A stretch of DNA of 49,656 nt from an uncultured Lachnospiraceae bacterium (GTDB lineage Bacteria > Bacillota > Clostridia > Lachnospirales > Lachnospiraceae). Numbering within the stretch: position 1 is the stretch's first letter; each line of letters opens with the position of its first letter. A program made the translations under genes and the position numbers. Below, in pieces: positions 8,043 to 15,806 of this stretch. The notes under the pieces are model-generated. The model searched no databases, was not told where the DNA came from, and saw only the letters and a program-made list of their open reading frames with translations. Location: positions 1 through 49,656 of the forward strand of contig CATBDC010000025.1 in NCBI GenBank assembly GCA_949502235.1, in the 5' to 3' direction.

Positions 8043-8726
8043 ATGCATATTTTAATTATTGAAGATGACAGAGAATTATGTGATATGATAAAGACTCAGC
8101 TTGGCAATGAAAATCATACGGCCGACTGCTGTTATACCGGAAGCGAAGCCCTTTATTTTGCCATGACAGGGGCTTATGACCTGATTCTTCTGGATCGCAT
8201 GCTGCCGGAAATTGACGGGCTTTCGATTCTAAGAAGTCTCCGGCAGAGCGGCATTACCGTGCCGGTTATACTGACTACCGCCCTTGGCTCCGTGCATGAC
8301 CGGATTGACGGACTGGACTGCGGCGCAGACGACTACCTTATCAAGCCTTATGATATAAAGGAGCTTCTGGCACGCATCCGCGCTCTTTCGAGACGCCCGA
8401 ATATTTTTACAGAGCCTGCTTCTCTGACTTTTTCGGATATCAGCTTTGAGCCTGACACCCGCACCCTTATCTGCAGAGATAAAAAACAGAAGCTTTCTAA
8501 AAGAGAAGCCTTTCTCCTGGAATTTTTCCTGCGGAATCCAGAAAAGACACTGCTGCGGGAGCAGATATTTTCCCGCATATGGGGTCCTGACGGAGCTGTG
8601 GAGGACGGCAATCTGGATACCTACATTTATTTCTTAAGAAAACACCTGCGCACCCTTGGAAGCCGTGTTTTTATCGCTACCATTCACGGCGCGGGATATC
8701 GTCTGGAGGAAAGTCATGTTTCCTAG
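8043..8726 (+). CDS. OmpR/PhoB-family response regulator
   Basis: This 227-residue regulator has a receiver domain (about residues 1-115): acidic pair EDD at 7-9, phospho-acceptor Asp in LILLDRML (about residue 51), and the conserved TTALGS and YLIKPYD segments. The C-terminal OmpR-type winged helix (about 130-225) has LSKREAFLLEFFLRNP and TYIYFLRKHL. AAGGAGCGG precedes the ATG. The histidine kinase gene overlaps its end by 11 bp, as in many two-component operons. The adjacent, divergent lipoprotein/permease operon is the likely target by position. Confidence 0.94.
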   Translation: MHILIIEDDRELCDMIKTQLGNENHTADCCYTGSEALYFAMTGAYDLILLDRMLPEIDGLSILRSLRQSGITVPVILTTALGSVHDRIDGLDCGADDYLIKPYDIKELLARIRALSRRPNIFTEPASLTFSDISFEPDTRTLICRDKKQKLSKREAFLLEFFLRNPEKTLLREQIFSRIWGPDGAVEDGNLDTYIYFLRKHLRTLGSRVFIATIHGAGYRLEESHVS

Positions 8727-10110
8727 ATTACAGAAAAAATTGGTGCTTATCTATACCTTAACCACAGGACTGATTATGACCCTGATTCTCTCGGCAATGC
8801 TTCTGTTCTATATTTCTTCTCAAAAAAGCCGCCTGAAATCAGATTTTCAGGATCAGCTCTTTACATTAATGTCAAAGCTTCAGACCGATGAAAGCTTTTC
8901 TGATTCCTTTCTCGCCAGCCTGGAACAGAAAAACCGGCTCCTGATTCATATAGAAGAAAATCATGTACCCTTTTTCTTCTCCGGCTCCTATCAGTCCCCT
9001 ACTGACCGGGAGACACTTTTAAAGCGCGCAGGAATCCTTGCGGAAAAGGAGGGTATTTATTCCTATTCCCGCCCTATATCCTCCACTCTCCTTCAGTCCT
9101 CTGTCTTTCAGATAGCAGGAGAACAAAAGGATGCCTATCTGGGGAATGTCCTGGTTCTTAAGACTTCCTCTGGATATAAAAAGCTGATTCTCCTTCAGGA
9201 TATTACAGAAGGCCGCCAGAAACTCCTGAAAAACGCTGGCCTCTATTTTCTGGCAGACTGCCTCGGAATCCTGCTCTTGTTCTTAAGCGGACGCCGGTTT
9301 GTACGCCGTTCCCTAAAGCCCCTGGAGGAAACCTATGCCAAACAGCAGGAGTTTACCGCCGCTGCCTCCCATGAGCTGCGCTCTCCTCTTATGGTTATCC
9401 GGACAGCGGTGACTTCTGTCTCTTGTACCTCATCCGAAGATGAAAGGCTCCTTGCCATGATAAAAAAGGAATGTGACCGCGGAAGCCGCCTGATAAAAAA
9501 TCTTCTCCTCCTGGCTGATACAGACCGAAAAAGCTGGTCAGTAAAAAAGAGGGAATTTGAAATTGATGAAATGCTGTTAGAAATCTTAGAGCTGTATGAA
9601 CCCCTCTGCCGCGCAAAGGGCGGAAGCCTCCTCCTCCGGCTTCCCGAAAAGGGCCTGCCAAAGGTAACGGCAGATCCAGAGCTCTGCCGCCAGATTATTA
9701 CAATCCTGCTGGACAATGCAATCGCTTATGGGCTGGATGATAGCCCGTCCGCCCTGTCAGGGGTGTGTACCGCAGAAAGTCCGGACGGGTACACTCTGTC
9801 AAAGTCCTTGAGGAATCGGATTATTCTCTGCGCCGAAGCTTCTGACCCGGCTTATGCCCCGCGCTCCCACGGCCACAGCCGTACCCGCAGCCATGTGGCG
9901 GTTTCGGTCACAGATCATGGACCCGGTATTCCTGATGAGGAGAAAAAACTGATCTTTGACCGTTTTTACAGGAGCGATAAATCAAGAAATAAAAAAGAAC
10001 ACTTTGGTCTTGGGCTCTCCATTGCCGCCTCTCTTGCCGGTTTACAGGAAATAGAACTTATGGTGCAGGATACACCCGGAGGCGGGAGTACGTTTTTAAT
10101 GATTATCTAA
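8716..10110 (+). CDS. Membrane sensor histidine kinase
   Basis: The start at 8716 has GGAGG six bases upstream and gives a 464-residue protein. Two membrane segments (about 10-33 and 172-192) bracket an extracellular sensor of about 135 residues with no family I recognise. The dimerisation box ASHELRSPLMV places the phospho-histidine at about 219. The catalytic domain has the N box (LLDNAIAYG, about 334), DHGPGIP (about 400), FDRFYRSD and GLGLS. The distance between N box and G1 box is about 35 residues longer than usual; the extra stretch (about 341-390) is rich in Ser, Arg and His. It is the cognate partner of the overlapping response regulator. An earlier in-frame ATG (8656) lies inside the regulator gene and lacks a ribosome binding site. 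Confidence 0.93.
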   Translation: MFPRLQKKLVLIYTLTTGLIMTLILSAMLLFYISSQKSRLKSDFQDQLFTLMSKLQTDESFSDSFLASLEQKNRLLIHIEENHVPFFFSGSYQSPTDRETLLKRAGILAEKEGIYSYSRPISSTLLQSSVFQIAGEQKDAYLGNVLVLKTSSGYKKLILLQDITEGRQKLLKNAGLYFLADCLGILLLFLSGRRFVRRSLKPLEETYAKQQEFTAAASHELRSPLMVIRTAVTSVSCTSSEDERLLAMIKKECDRGSRLIKNLLLLADTDRKSWSVKKREFEIDEMLLEILELYEPLCRAKGGSLLLRLPEKGLPKVTADPELCRQIITILLDNAIAYGLDDSPSALSGVCTAESPDGYTLSKSLRNRIILCAEASDPAYAPRSHGHSRTRSHVAVSVTDHGPGIPDEEKKLIFDRFYRSDKSRNKKEHFGLGLSIAASLAGLQEIELMVQDTPGGGSTFLMII

Positions 10111-10116
10111 AACAAT

Positions 10117-10143
10117 GGCGGCTTCCTTTATCAGATAACCGCC
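10117..10143 (+). terminator. Hairpin after the histidine kinase gene
   Basis: GGCGG and CCGCC pair around a 17-nt loop just past the kinase stop codon, in the gap to the convergent gene. No long T run follows, so it is a weak or Rho-assisted terminator candidate. Confidence 0.4.
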
Positions 10144-10149
10144 TGTACC

Positions 10150-10182
10150 ATCAGGGGCATGTATTACAGCATGCCCTCTGAT
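10150..10182 (-). terminator. Hairpin overlapping the end of the 10151-10591 gene
   Basis: ATCAGGGGCATG and CATGCCCTCTGAT form a strong stem with one bulge. It contains the stop codon and last codons of the minus-strand gene, so the stem is partly coding. No T run follows; it may protect the mRNA 3' end rather than terminate it. Confidence 0.4.
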
Positions 10183-10591
10183 TATCAATATACAGATCTT
10201 TCAAATCCGCAATTGCCTGCTCAAAGGACATAACATGAAGCCCCAGGTACATCTGCCTTAGAGTTGCCGCCGGAGCCTGCATAATCATTTCCCTGGGTGT
10301 TTCCTCCGGATAGGTCAGGCTCCACACCTTGAACAGATACCCTGCCCAGTACATGAAATCATCACTTAGCACCTCTCCCTGTTCCATACTGACCTCATCC
10401 TCCAGTACTGCCATAATGTACGTTTCCCCAATCCATAGATCCGTAAAGTCACTGTGGTACAGGTGCTCCCCTGTCTCTGAGTTCATAAGCTTTTCAATAA
10501 ACGCTTCCGAAGCATAGCCTCTCCGGTTAGCAAGAACAAATAGCTTTCCTGACATATTGCAGAATCCATAATGCACATGCTCTAATCCCAT
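10151..10591 (-). CDS. Unknown 146-residue protein, partner of the DUF3990 gene
   Basis: I do not recognise this family. The protein is soluble, acidic and mixed alpha/beta, with no signal peptide or membrane segment. A helix-rich C-terminal half includes DDFMYWAGYLFKVWSL and SFEQAIADLKDLY, and it ends with clustered cysteines (RACCNTCP). It begins 3 bp after the stop of the ADP-ribosyltransferase-like gene, so the two are almost certainly cotranscribed and coupled. That position suggests an antidote or immunity role if the upstream protein is a toxin, but this is inference from gene order only. DUF3990 genes are more often paired with short DUF3791 proteins, and this one is twice that length. 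Confidence 0.72.
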   Translation of the reverse strand: MGLEHVHYGFCNMSGKLFVLANRRGYASEAFIEKLMNSETGEHLYHSDFTDLWIGETYIMAVLEDEVSMEQGEVLSDDFMYWAGYLFKVWSLTYPEETPREMIMQAPAATLRQMYLGLHVMSFEQAIADLKDLYIDNQRACCNTCP

Positions 10592-10594
10592 ACC

Positions 10595-11245
10595 CTATCC
10601 CAGCTCCTCCATAATCTCGTCAAAAAATCTTACATTCTCCGCCCTTCGATACCTTCTCTGCAGCTCTCCTATAAATCCCGACATCTGATTAAGCTTATTA
10701 TCATTCTGCACAAGAGCCATTTTCCGTTCCTTATCCGTCAGCTGCCTGTCCGAAATAATCCGAATATGTTCCGCCAGACATGCCTCCTTTGTCTTCAGTA
10801 CATACTGATATCCCAGCTTCACACGGGACAACCCATCGATTAACGCTTTATCACAAAGCGTACCGTCATAGAATCTTTCCAGAAGCTGAAACATCTTATC
10901 ATTCGCAATTAAACCGACTATAACATCATATACCGAATGATATCTTTCATATCTTTCACACAATCTCTTTTTATTCACAAATTCAGCCGGATTCCGGTTA
11001 TATGCAATAAATAAAGCCCAGTCCAGCTGCTCCTCATAGGTATTTCCAAACCTTCTAATCTTTAAGCTTCCCTCTGTAAATTCTATATCATAAAATCTGT
11101 GATTTTTCCAGCCAGCTATAAGCCCCATCGGCTGTTCCGGCCTGTCACCCATATAAAAACCTGCGCCAAAATCACACATGCCACGCCCGGCATCTGGTCT
11201 TATTTCCCCTTTTATTCCGCTTTTTGAGCCATGATATAACCTCAT
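10595..11245 (-). CDS. DUF3990 family, ADP-ribosyltransferase-like protein
   Basis: This 216-residue protein opens with LYHGSKSGIKGEI and continues with DFGAGFYMGDRPEQ. These are the two N-terminal signature segments of DUF3990, whose fold is related to ADP-ribosyltransferases. VYDVIVGLIANDKMF lies near residue 125. DUF3990 proteins occur in toxin-antitoxin-like pairs. The ribosome binding site is GGGGAG five bases before the ATG. It lies in a minus-strand operon between an unrecognised 299-residue gene and a 146-residue gene. The family call is fairly firm; toxicity, target and enzyme activity are not shown by sequence. Confidence 0.82.
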   Translation of the reverse strand: MRLYHGSKSGIKGEIRPDAGRGMCDFGAGFYMGDRPEQPMGLIAGWKNHRFYDIEFTEGSLKIRRFGNTYEEQLDWALFIAYNRNPAEFVNKKRLCERYERYHSVYDVIVGLIANDKMFQLLERFYDGTLCDKALIDGLSRVKLGYQYVLKTKEACLAEHIRIISDRQLTDKERKMALVQNDNKLNQMSGFIGELQRRYRRAENVRFFDEIMEELG

Positions 11246-11269
11246 GCTTACTCCCCTTTATAATAATAT

Positions 11270-12169
11270 CTATGCTTTAATATTCCCCAGAAGGCTTTTC
11301 ACATCCTCTGTCATCCGGCTTATCCGGCGGTAGTTCTCATACTGTGCCTGCTGCTTTCTCCCGGGCGCTGCCTGAACACTGTGATTAAGCATATCTCCCG
11401 TCAGCCGCCCATCCATATTCAGAGACTCCCCCTTTTTCTCCATTAACTCCGCTTTTGCAAAAAGGTTAAGATACTGCTTTATTTCATTATGCAGCCGGCT
11501 AAACCCTCCCGCTTCCTCTTCTGCAATTTTTTCATCAACGTCCTCTGTCAGCCTTTCAAAAGCCTTGTCTAGATTTTCGAGCTCTTCTTCCTTAGAAAGC
11601 CTGCGGTAACGGACAGCGTTTCCATCTATCTCAAACTCAACGCCGCTAAAATCCCCGCCCGTGCTTTTGTCCATAGTCCAGACTTCTCTCGTACCGTTCT
11701 CATACCCTTCCGTAAGGCTCTTATGCATAGAATGATAAGCTTTTGCCAGACCTTCTGCATGGTATGTAAATTTTTCTTCATCTTTCTTAGAAAGCTCCTC
11801 ACTATACCGGGACACCAACCCGCTGTAAATCCTTCCACTTACGCCGTTTACATCCTCGCTGTCCAGGCGCTGTAATATATAAGTCCGGCAAAGACCATCC
11901 ATAAGTGACAGACCCCTGCCCGCTGCAGACGACTGCTCAAATAGTTCATAATTACGAGTCCTTCCGCCCAAATCTGACAGGCTGTCCCGCAGATATTCCA
12001 TACCCTCCAGAGAAATCGATACCTCATCCTTAGACGCCGCTCTCTGCTCCTCCAGAAATTTATCCGCAAACTGTACAATTTTTGTTCCGTCTTCTGTAAT
12101 CTTAACCTGAGAATGATTCCGCACATTTAGCCTGTCCAGCAAAAATGTGTAGTCTCCATATATTTTCAT
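11270..12169 (-). CDS. Unknown 299-residue helical protein
   Basis: I do not recognise this protein. It is soluble, charged and mostly helical, without signal peptide or membrane segments. The middle carries a glutamate-rich coiled-coil stretch (YRRLSKEEELENLDKAFERL, then AEEEAGG), and the C-terminus has RRISRMTEDVKSLLGNIKA. A weak ribosome binding site (GGTGAT) precedes the ATG. It is 24 bp upstream of the DUF3990 gene in the same direction and is probably first in that operon, directly downstream of the repeat block at 12313-12812. Whether it belongs functionally with the ART-like pair is open. Confidence 0.75.
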   Translation of the reverse strand: MKIYGDYTFLLDRLNVRNHSQVKITEDGTKIVQFADKFLEEQRAASKDEVSISLEGMEYLRDSLSDLGGRTRNYELFEQSSAAGRGLSLMDGLCRTYILQRLDSEDVNGVSGRIYSGLVSRYSEELSKKDEEKFTYHAEGLAKAYHSMHKSLTEGYENGTREVWTMDKSTGGDFSGVEFEIDGNAVRYRRLSKEEELENLDKAFERLTEDVDEKIAEEEAGGFSRLHNEIKQYLNLFAKAELMEKKGESLNMDGRLTGDMLNHSVQAAPGRKQQAQYENYRRISRMTEDVKSLLGNIKA

Positions 12170-12349
12170 GCTGCATCACCATTTTTTTATTCCCGCGAAG
12201 CAGCAAGCCAGGCATCCCTATTCGCAAGAACACTTGGAAACTGCCGCGGGGTTGAAATTCCGCTACTTTGTTATCGGATAAATTCCCCTTGAAGTTAAGA
12301 CGGCTCGTAAACTTTTCCACCTGTACGGCTGGAATATCGTTCAAGGGAC

Positions 12350-12528
12350 GGAAGTTTTAAGATGCCCTTCCTAACGCAGACTGGGCAACACTCCGGTGAA
12401 CTAACCGCTAACGGAGCCTAAGGAGTTCAGGAGAACCTTCACTCCTAAGTCTCCGTAAGCAGTGGATTTCACCTCCGTTAAAAACGCCCCCTGATGTCTG
12501 CTTACAGGAAGGGCATCTTAAAACTTCC
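12350..12528 (+). repeat. Nested structured element, copy A
   Basis: This 179-bp element is bounded by perfect 22-bp inverted repeats starting GGAAGTTTTAAG. The same arm sequence occurs once, without the insert, in the R2 hairpin at 40821-40943, which suggests that the core was inserted into or carried within an R2 hairpin. The core (about 12389-12504) can form a long stem: GGTGAA with TTCACC, AACGGAG with CTCCGT, and AAGGAGT with ACTCC. Compare copy B. Confidence 0.75.
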
Positions 12529-12582
12529 TGTGCATTGAAAAGGATGTTCCAGTGGCACAGATGGAGATTTTTCAGTACACAG

Positions 12583-12760
12583 GCAGCTCGGGGCAGTTCT
12601 TCCCCTAAGCAGGCTTTAAAAGGGCGTCCTTAGCGAAGGTGAGATCCACGATTTACGAAGACTTAGGAATGAAGGCTCTCCTGAATTCCTTAGTCGGAGT
12701 TAGTCGTTAGCTCACCGGAGCGTTGTCCTGCCTGTGTGGGGAAGAACTGCCCCGAGTTGC
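12583..12760 (-). repeat. Nested structured element, copy B (inverted)
   Basis: The reverse complement of the core (about 12606-12723) aligns along its whole length with the core of copy A, at roughly three-quarters identity by eye. The flanking arms (CTCGGGGCAGTTCTTCCCC and its complement, 19 bp perfect, 23 bp with one mismatch) are unrelated to those of copy A. The stem is preserved with paired changes: GGTGAA/TTCACC in A is GGTGAG/CTCACC in B, and GGAGT/ACTCC in A is GGAAT/ATTCC in B. Confidence 0.75.
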
Positions 12761-12813
12761 CGTCCCTCGAAAAAGGATACTTCAACCGTACAGATGGAAA
12801 CTTTTCCGCCCCA

Positions 12814-14844
12814 CTATACTTCTCCCTTTTTAAGCACCATAACCCCCTTCGGTGCAAGCGTTACAGCTGAACCGCACTCATACTCTGCCCCATCAAGCAG
12901 CTCCCTGCACCCTGACTCTAAAATAACCTCCGCCTCTTTTTCATTATGGTTCAGAAGGAAAATAACCGTCCCCTTTTCATTCTTCCGCGCTGCGGCTTCT
13001 ACCCCTTCGGGTGTTGCCATGACCCCATGAATCCCGGCTTCCTTCATAATATCCTTTACAAATTCCTCATAAAAGCTCTTATCACTCCTAGTTCCCACAT
13101 ACCACGCCTTCCCTTTTCCATAAGAATTCACCGTAATGACCGGGGTATCCTGATAGAAATCCTTAAGATAACTGCTTACACCCTCTGCCCCCTCAAGATG
13201 CATAATATCGCAGAGCATCTCTGCCGGATACACACATCCTCCGTAAGTAAAGGCATTTTTCTCATCCTCTGGAAGCGCGTCCTGTTCTTCCACCCAGATG
13301 CCGAGAACATTCTTTAGCGGCCCCGGATATCCCCCCGGATAAACCAAGTCATGTTCATCCACAATTCCGCTGAAATATGTTGTTACAAAGATTCCTCCAT
13401 CTGCCGTAAATTTACGGAGCTTTTCATCAAATCCTGTCTTTGACATATAAAGAAGCGGCGCAAATACAACCTTATAAGGGCTTAAATCATCCTCTACACT
13501 GATAATATCCACCGGGATATTCTGTCCGTGAAGCGGCGTATAATAATCCTTCACAGCATCCAGATACTTCATGCGGATGCTTGGGCCTGCGGAGTATTCG
13601 AGAGCCCACCAGTTATCCCAGTCAAAAACTATCGCCGTCTCTGCCGGTGTGCGCCCCTCTAAAATCTCATCGCCAAGGCGCTCCAGATCCCGGCCAAGCT
13701 CCGTAATCTCCCGGAATACTCTTGTATCCTCTCTTCCCGCATGGTCAATCACCGCCCCGTGAAACTTCTCACACGCTCCCACGGTTCTCCTTATCTGGAA
13801 AAACTGAATGGCATCTGCGCCGTGTGCCGCCGCCTGCATACTTAAAAGCCTCATTACCCCTGGCCGTTTCAGACGGTTGTATGGATGCCAGTTTGTAACG
13901 CTTGGCGTCTGCTCCATCAGCACAAAGGAATCCTGAGCCCCCACTCCTCTCATCAGGTCATGGTTAAGCGCCGTCTCTGCCGGCGTATCCTGGGGCATAG
14001 GATAGCTGTCCCAGGATACAAAATCCATATAGTTTGCCCACTTCTGGTAATCCAGATTCTTATAAAAGCCCATAAGATTTGTCGTAATGGGAATATCTGG
14101 CATTTCCTCTTTGATCACATCATATTCCATACGGAAGCACTCAAGCATACTGTCAGACATGAACCTCATATAGTCCAGGGAAATCCCCTGAAACATGGTT
14201 GATATATGTCCATTATGTTCAAAGTGTTCGCTTAAAAGATTCGGCAGTACAATCTCATCCCAGTCATAGAAGGTATGTCCCCAAAATGCCGTGTTATAGC
14301 TTCTGTTTACCTCTTCGATTGTTCCATATCTCTCCTTAAGCCATTCCCGGAATGCCTTCTCACAGTTCTCACAGTAACATTCACCGCCAAATTCATTGGA
14401 CACATGCCATGCCACGATATTATCATAATCTTTATACCGCTTCGCAAGCTCTGCCGCAAGCTTCGGCGCATAATACCGGTAAGACGGACTGTTGGGACAG
14501 GAATTGTGACGCCCGCCGAACTTCCGCTTCATACCATTTGCCTCTGTCCTTAGAATATCCGGATGCCGCTTTGCCATCCACGCCGGATGGGCGCCTGTAG
14601 AAGTTGCCATACAGACCTTAAGGCCGTTTTCACGCACAAGCTCCATGATTTTATCAAGCCTCCTAAAGTCATAGGTGTCTTCATCCGGCTGCAGCGCCGC
14701 CCAGCTGAATACATTTAATGTTACCATATTAATATGCGCCTTCTTCATGAGACGCATATCCTCCTGCCATACTTCCTCCGGCCACTGCTCCGGGTTGTAA
14801 TCTCCGCCATAAAGTATCTCTTTTACTCTTGTTCCGTATCCCAT
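12814..14844 (-). CDS. Beta-galactosidase, glycoside hydrolase family 42
   Basis: GH42 enzymes release galactose from beta-galactosides, often short galacto-oligosaccharides. The 676-residue product has a TIM-barrel start (LYGGDYNPEQWPEEVW), the acid/base Glu151 in AWHVSNEFGG and the nucleophile Glu311 in VLMEQTPSVTNW. Four cysteines (116, 156, 158, 161) form the family zinc site (CYCENC). A trimerisation domain and a small C-terminal beta domain ending PKGVMVLKKGEV follow; length fits GH42. No signal peptide is present, so it acts in the cytoplasm. GGGAGG precedes the ATG. No sugar transporter or regulator is adjacent; it appears to be a single-gene unit next to the R2 block. Confidence 0.96.
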   Translation of the reverse strand: MGYGTRVKEILYGGDYNPEQWPEEVWQEDMRLMKKAHINMVTLNVFSWAALQPDEDTYDFRRLDKIMELVRENGLKVCMATSTGAHPAWMAKRHPDILRTEANGMKRKFGGRHNSCPNSPSYRYYAPKLAAELAKRYKDYDNIVAWHVSNEFGGECYCENCEKAFREWLKERYGTIEEVNRSYNTAFWGHTFYDWDEIVLPNLLSEHFEHNGHISTMFQGISLDYMRFMSDSMLECFRMEYDVIKEEMPDIPITTNLMGFYKNLDYQKWANYMDFVSWDSYPMPQDTPAETALNHDLMRGVGAQDSFVLMEQTPSVTNWHPYNRLKRPGVMRLLSMQAAAHGADAIQFFQIRRTVGACEKFHGAVIDHAGREDTRVFREITELGRDLERLGDEILEGRTPAETAIVFDWDNWWALEYSAGPSIRMKYLDAVKDYYTPLHGQNIPVDIISVEDDLSPYKVVFAPLLYMSKTGFDEKLRKFTADGGIFVTTYFSGIVDEHDLVYPGGYPGPLKNVLGIWVEEQDALPEDEKNAFTYGGCVYPAEMLCDIMHLEGAEGVSSYLKDFYQDTPVITVNSYGKGKAWYVGTRSDKSFYEEFVKDIMKEAGIHGVMATPEGVEAAARKNEKGTVIFLLNHNEKEAEVILESGCRELLDGAEYECGSAVTLAPKGVMVLKKGEV

Positions 14845-14859
14845 ATTTTCCTCCCTGTA

Positions 14860-15078
14860 TTATATAAATATTTTTGTCATCTTAAAAACTGCTTCCTTTC
14901 TCCACATATCCTTTTCCATATCAATCAAGGATACATCCGCATATTTATGAAGCCCTCCTGCCGCTGTCTCGTTTAAATCATGTTCATTTTCTACTGGTAT
15001 AACAATAACTTTCTGGTTCATCTTCAATGACTCATCTAATCTAACTGCCGTTCCATCATAATATCCTGTAATAGACAT
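14860..15078 (-). CDS. Small antitoxin-like protein (DUF104/AbrB-like strand motif)
   Basis: This 72-residue product starts SITGYYDGTAVRLDE and continues with MNQKVIVIPVEN. This resembles the short beta-hairpin at the start of DUF104/VapB-type antitoxins. The C-terminal helix-rich half (DVSLIDMEKDMWRKEAVFKM) would be the toxin-binding part in such proteins. The ATG at 15078 has AGGAGG eight bases upstream; the open frame reaches back to 15321 but only as antisense of moaC. No toxin gene lies beside it: GH42 is downstream and moaC upstream. It may be an orphan antitoxin. The family call is tentative. Confidence 0.6.
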   Translation of the reverse strand: MSITGYYDGTAVRLDESLKMNQKVIVIPVENEHDLNETAAGGLHKYADVSLIDMEKDMWRKEAVFKMTKIFI

Positions 15079-15105
15079 AGTATTATCCTCCTTTCTCAAA
15101 TACCT

Positions 15106-15150
15106 TCTTGCGGTCTGTGCAGCAAATGCACAGACCTGTGTAAACAGTAA
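15106..15150. repeat. R1 right-end fragment
   Basis: CTTGCGGTCTGTGCAGCAAATGCACAGACC is a hairpin, followed by CTGTGTAAACAGTAA. It matches the right third of the long R1 elements. A left-end type palindrome lies on the other side of moaC (15717-15746), so moaC is bracketed by R1 ends in the same arrangement as a complete element. Confidence 0.7.
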
Positions 15151-15175
15151 TATCAAAATACCTCTTAACACTTTA

Positions 15176-15697
15176 TCAAAGAATATCCAAATCTGCCAGC
15201 GTCTTTGCCGGTTTTTTGGGATTCTTCCTATTATAAATCTCACCGCTCTTACCGCCTGTTTTCCGGCACAGGTAGATTTCCCCGATTTCCATAGATTTAT
15301 CAAGAGCCTTGCACATATCATACACTGTAAGAAGCGCTACACTGACTCCTGTAAGAGCCTCCATTTCCACGCCAGTCTTGCCTGTAACCTTTACTGTACA
15401 GTAACAGTATACAGCACATTCTGACGGATTCATCTCAAACTGCACCCGGCAGTTGGTAATCGGCAGAATATGGCACATGGGAATAAGCTCGTAGGTCCGT
15501 TTTGCTCCCATAATTCCCGCTGTGGCCGCTACACCAAGCACATCTCCCTTTCCAACAGTGCCCTCCTCAATAGCATCGTAAACCGCCCGGCTTACAAGAA
15601 TTTTCCCTACGGCTGTCGCCGCCCTCTCTGTATCGTTTTTTCCTGATATATCTACCATCAGTGCCTTCCCGTTTTCGTCAAAATGTGTCAGTTCCAT
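15176..15697 (-). CDS. moaC: Cyclic pyranopterin monophosphate synthase MoaC
   Basis: MoaC completes formation of cyclic pyranopterin monophosphate in molybdenum cofactor synthesis, acting with MoaA. The 173-residue product shows the family landmarks: [17 protein letters not shown] at the start, [20 protein letters not shown] with the conserved Met-Cys-His, and [20 protein letters not shown] with the catalytic lysine of the DMCK motif. It is slightly longer than many MoaC proteins, with a basic tail ([18 protein letters not shown]). No other moa or moe gene is in the window, so the rest of the pathway must be elsewhere. The direction is shared with its neighbours, but the gaps hold R1 repeats. 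Confidence 0.96.
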   Translation of the reverse strand: MELTHFDENGKALMVDISGKNDTERAATAVGKILVSRAVYDAIEEGTVGKGDVLGVAATAGIMGAKRTYELIPMCHILPITNCRVQFEMNPSECAVYCYCTVKVTGKTGVEMEALTGVSVALLTVYDMCKALDKSMEIGEIYLCRKTGGKSGEIYNRKNPKKPAKTLADLDIL

Positions 15698-15716
15698 GTC
15701 ACGTTCCTCCCCCTCG

Positions 15717-15746
15717 GGTTACTGTCTGCTCCGTTTACAGCAATCC
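15717..15746. repeat. R1 short palindrome upstream of moaC
   Basis: GGTTACTGTCTGCTCCG...ACAGCAATCC lies 19 bp upstream of the moaC start codon and forms an imperfect hairpin. It is the partner of the right-end fragment at 15106-15150. Confidence 0.65.
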
Positions 15747-15806
15747 TCCCGCATCCTTTATCGTTACTTATAACTATAGCAGAAATCCCTCATGATTGCC
15801 AGAAGC

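Larger units (their letters stand above)
12313..12812. repeat. Composite R2 repeat block, gene-free
   Basis: This 500-bp block separates the GH42 gene from the DUF3990 operon and shows no coding capacity. It is a nest of inverted repeats. Its outer ends are related (TTTTCCACCTGTACGGCTGG at the left; the complement CCGTACAGATGGAAACTTTTCC at the right, in two parts). The centre is a third R2-type half (CAGTGGCACAGATGGAGATT). Two structured inserts, A (12350-12528) and B (12583-12760), sit between. The R2 ends match copies at 19116-19146, 38926-38965 and 40821-40943. It looks like repeat-within-repeat insertion. Confidence 0.75.

Noticed and set aside
12102-12344. Minus-strand open frame of 80 codons upstream of the DUF3990 operon
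   Set aside because: It runs from repeat sequence into the 299-residue gene in another frame, has no ribosome binding site and no protein-like features.
14860-15321. Long version (153 codons) of the antitoxin-like gene
   Set aside because: The extra N-terminal part is antisense to the end of moaC and the R1 fragment; the AGGAGG-preceded ATG at 15078 is the clear start.
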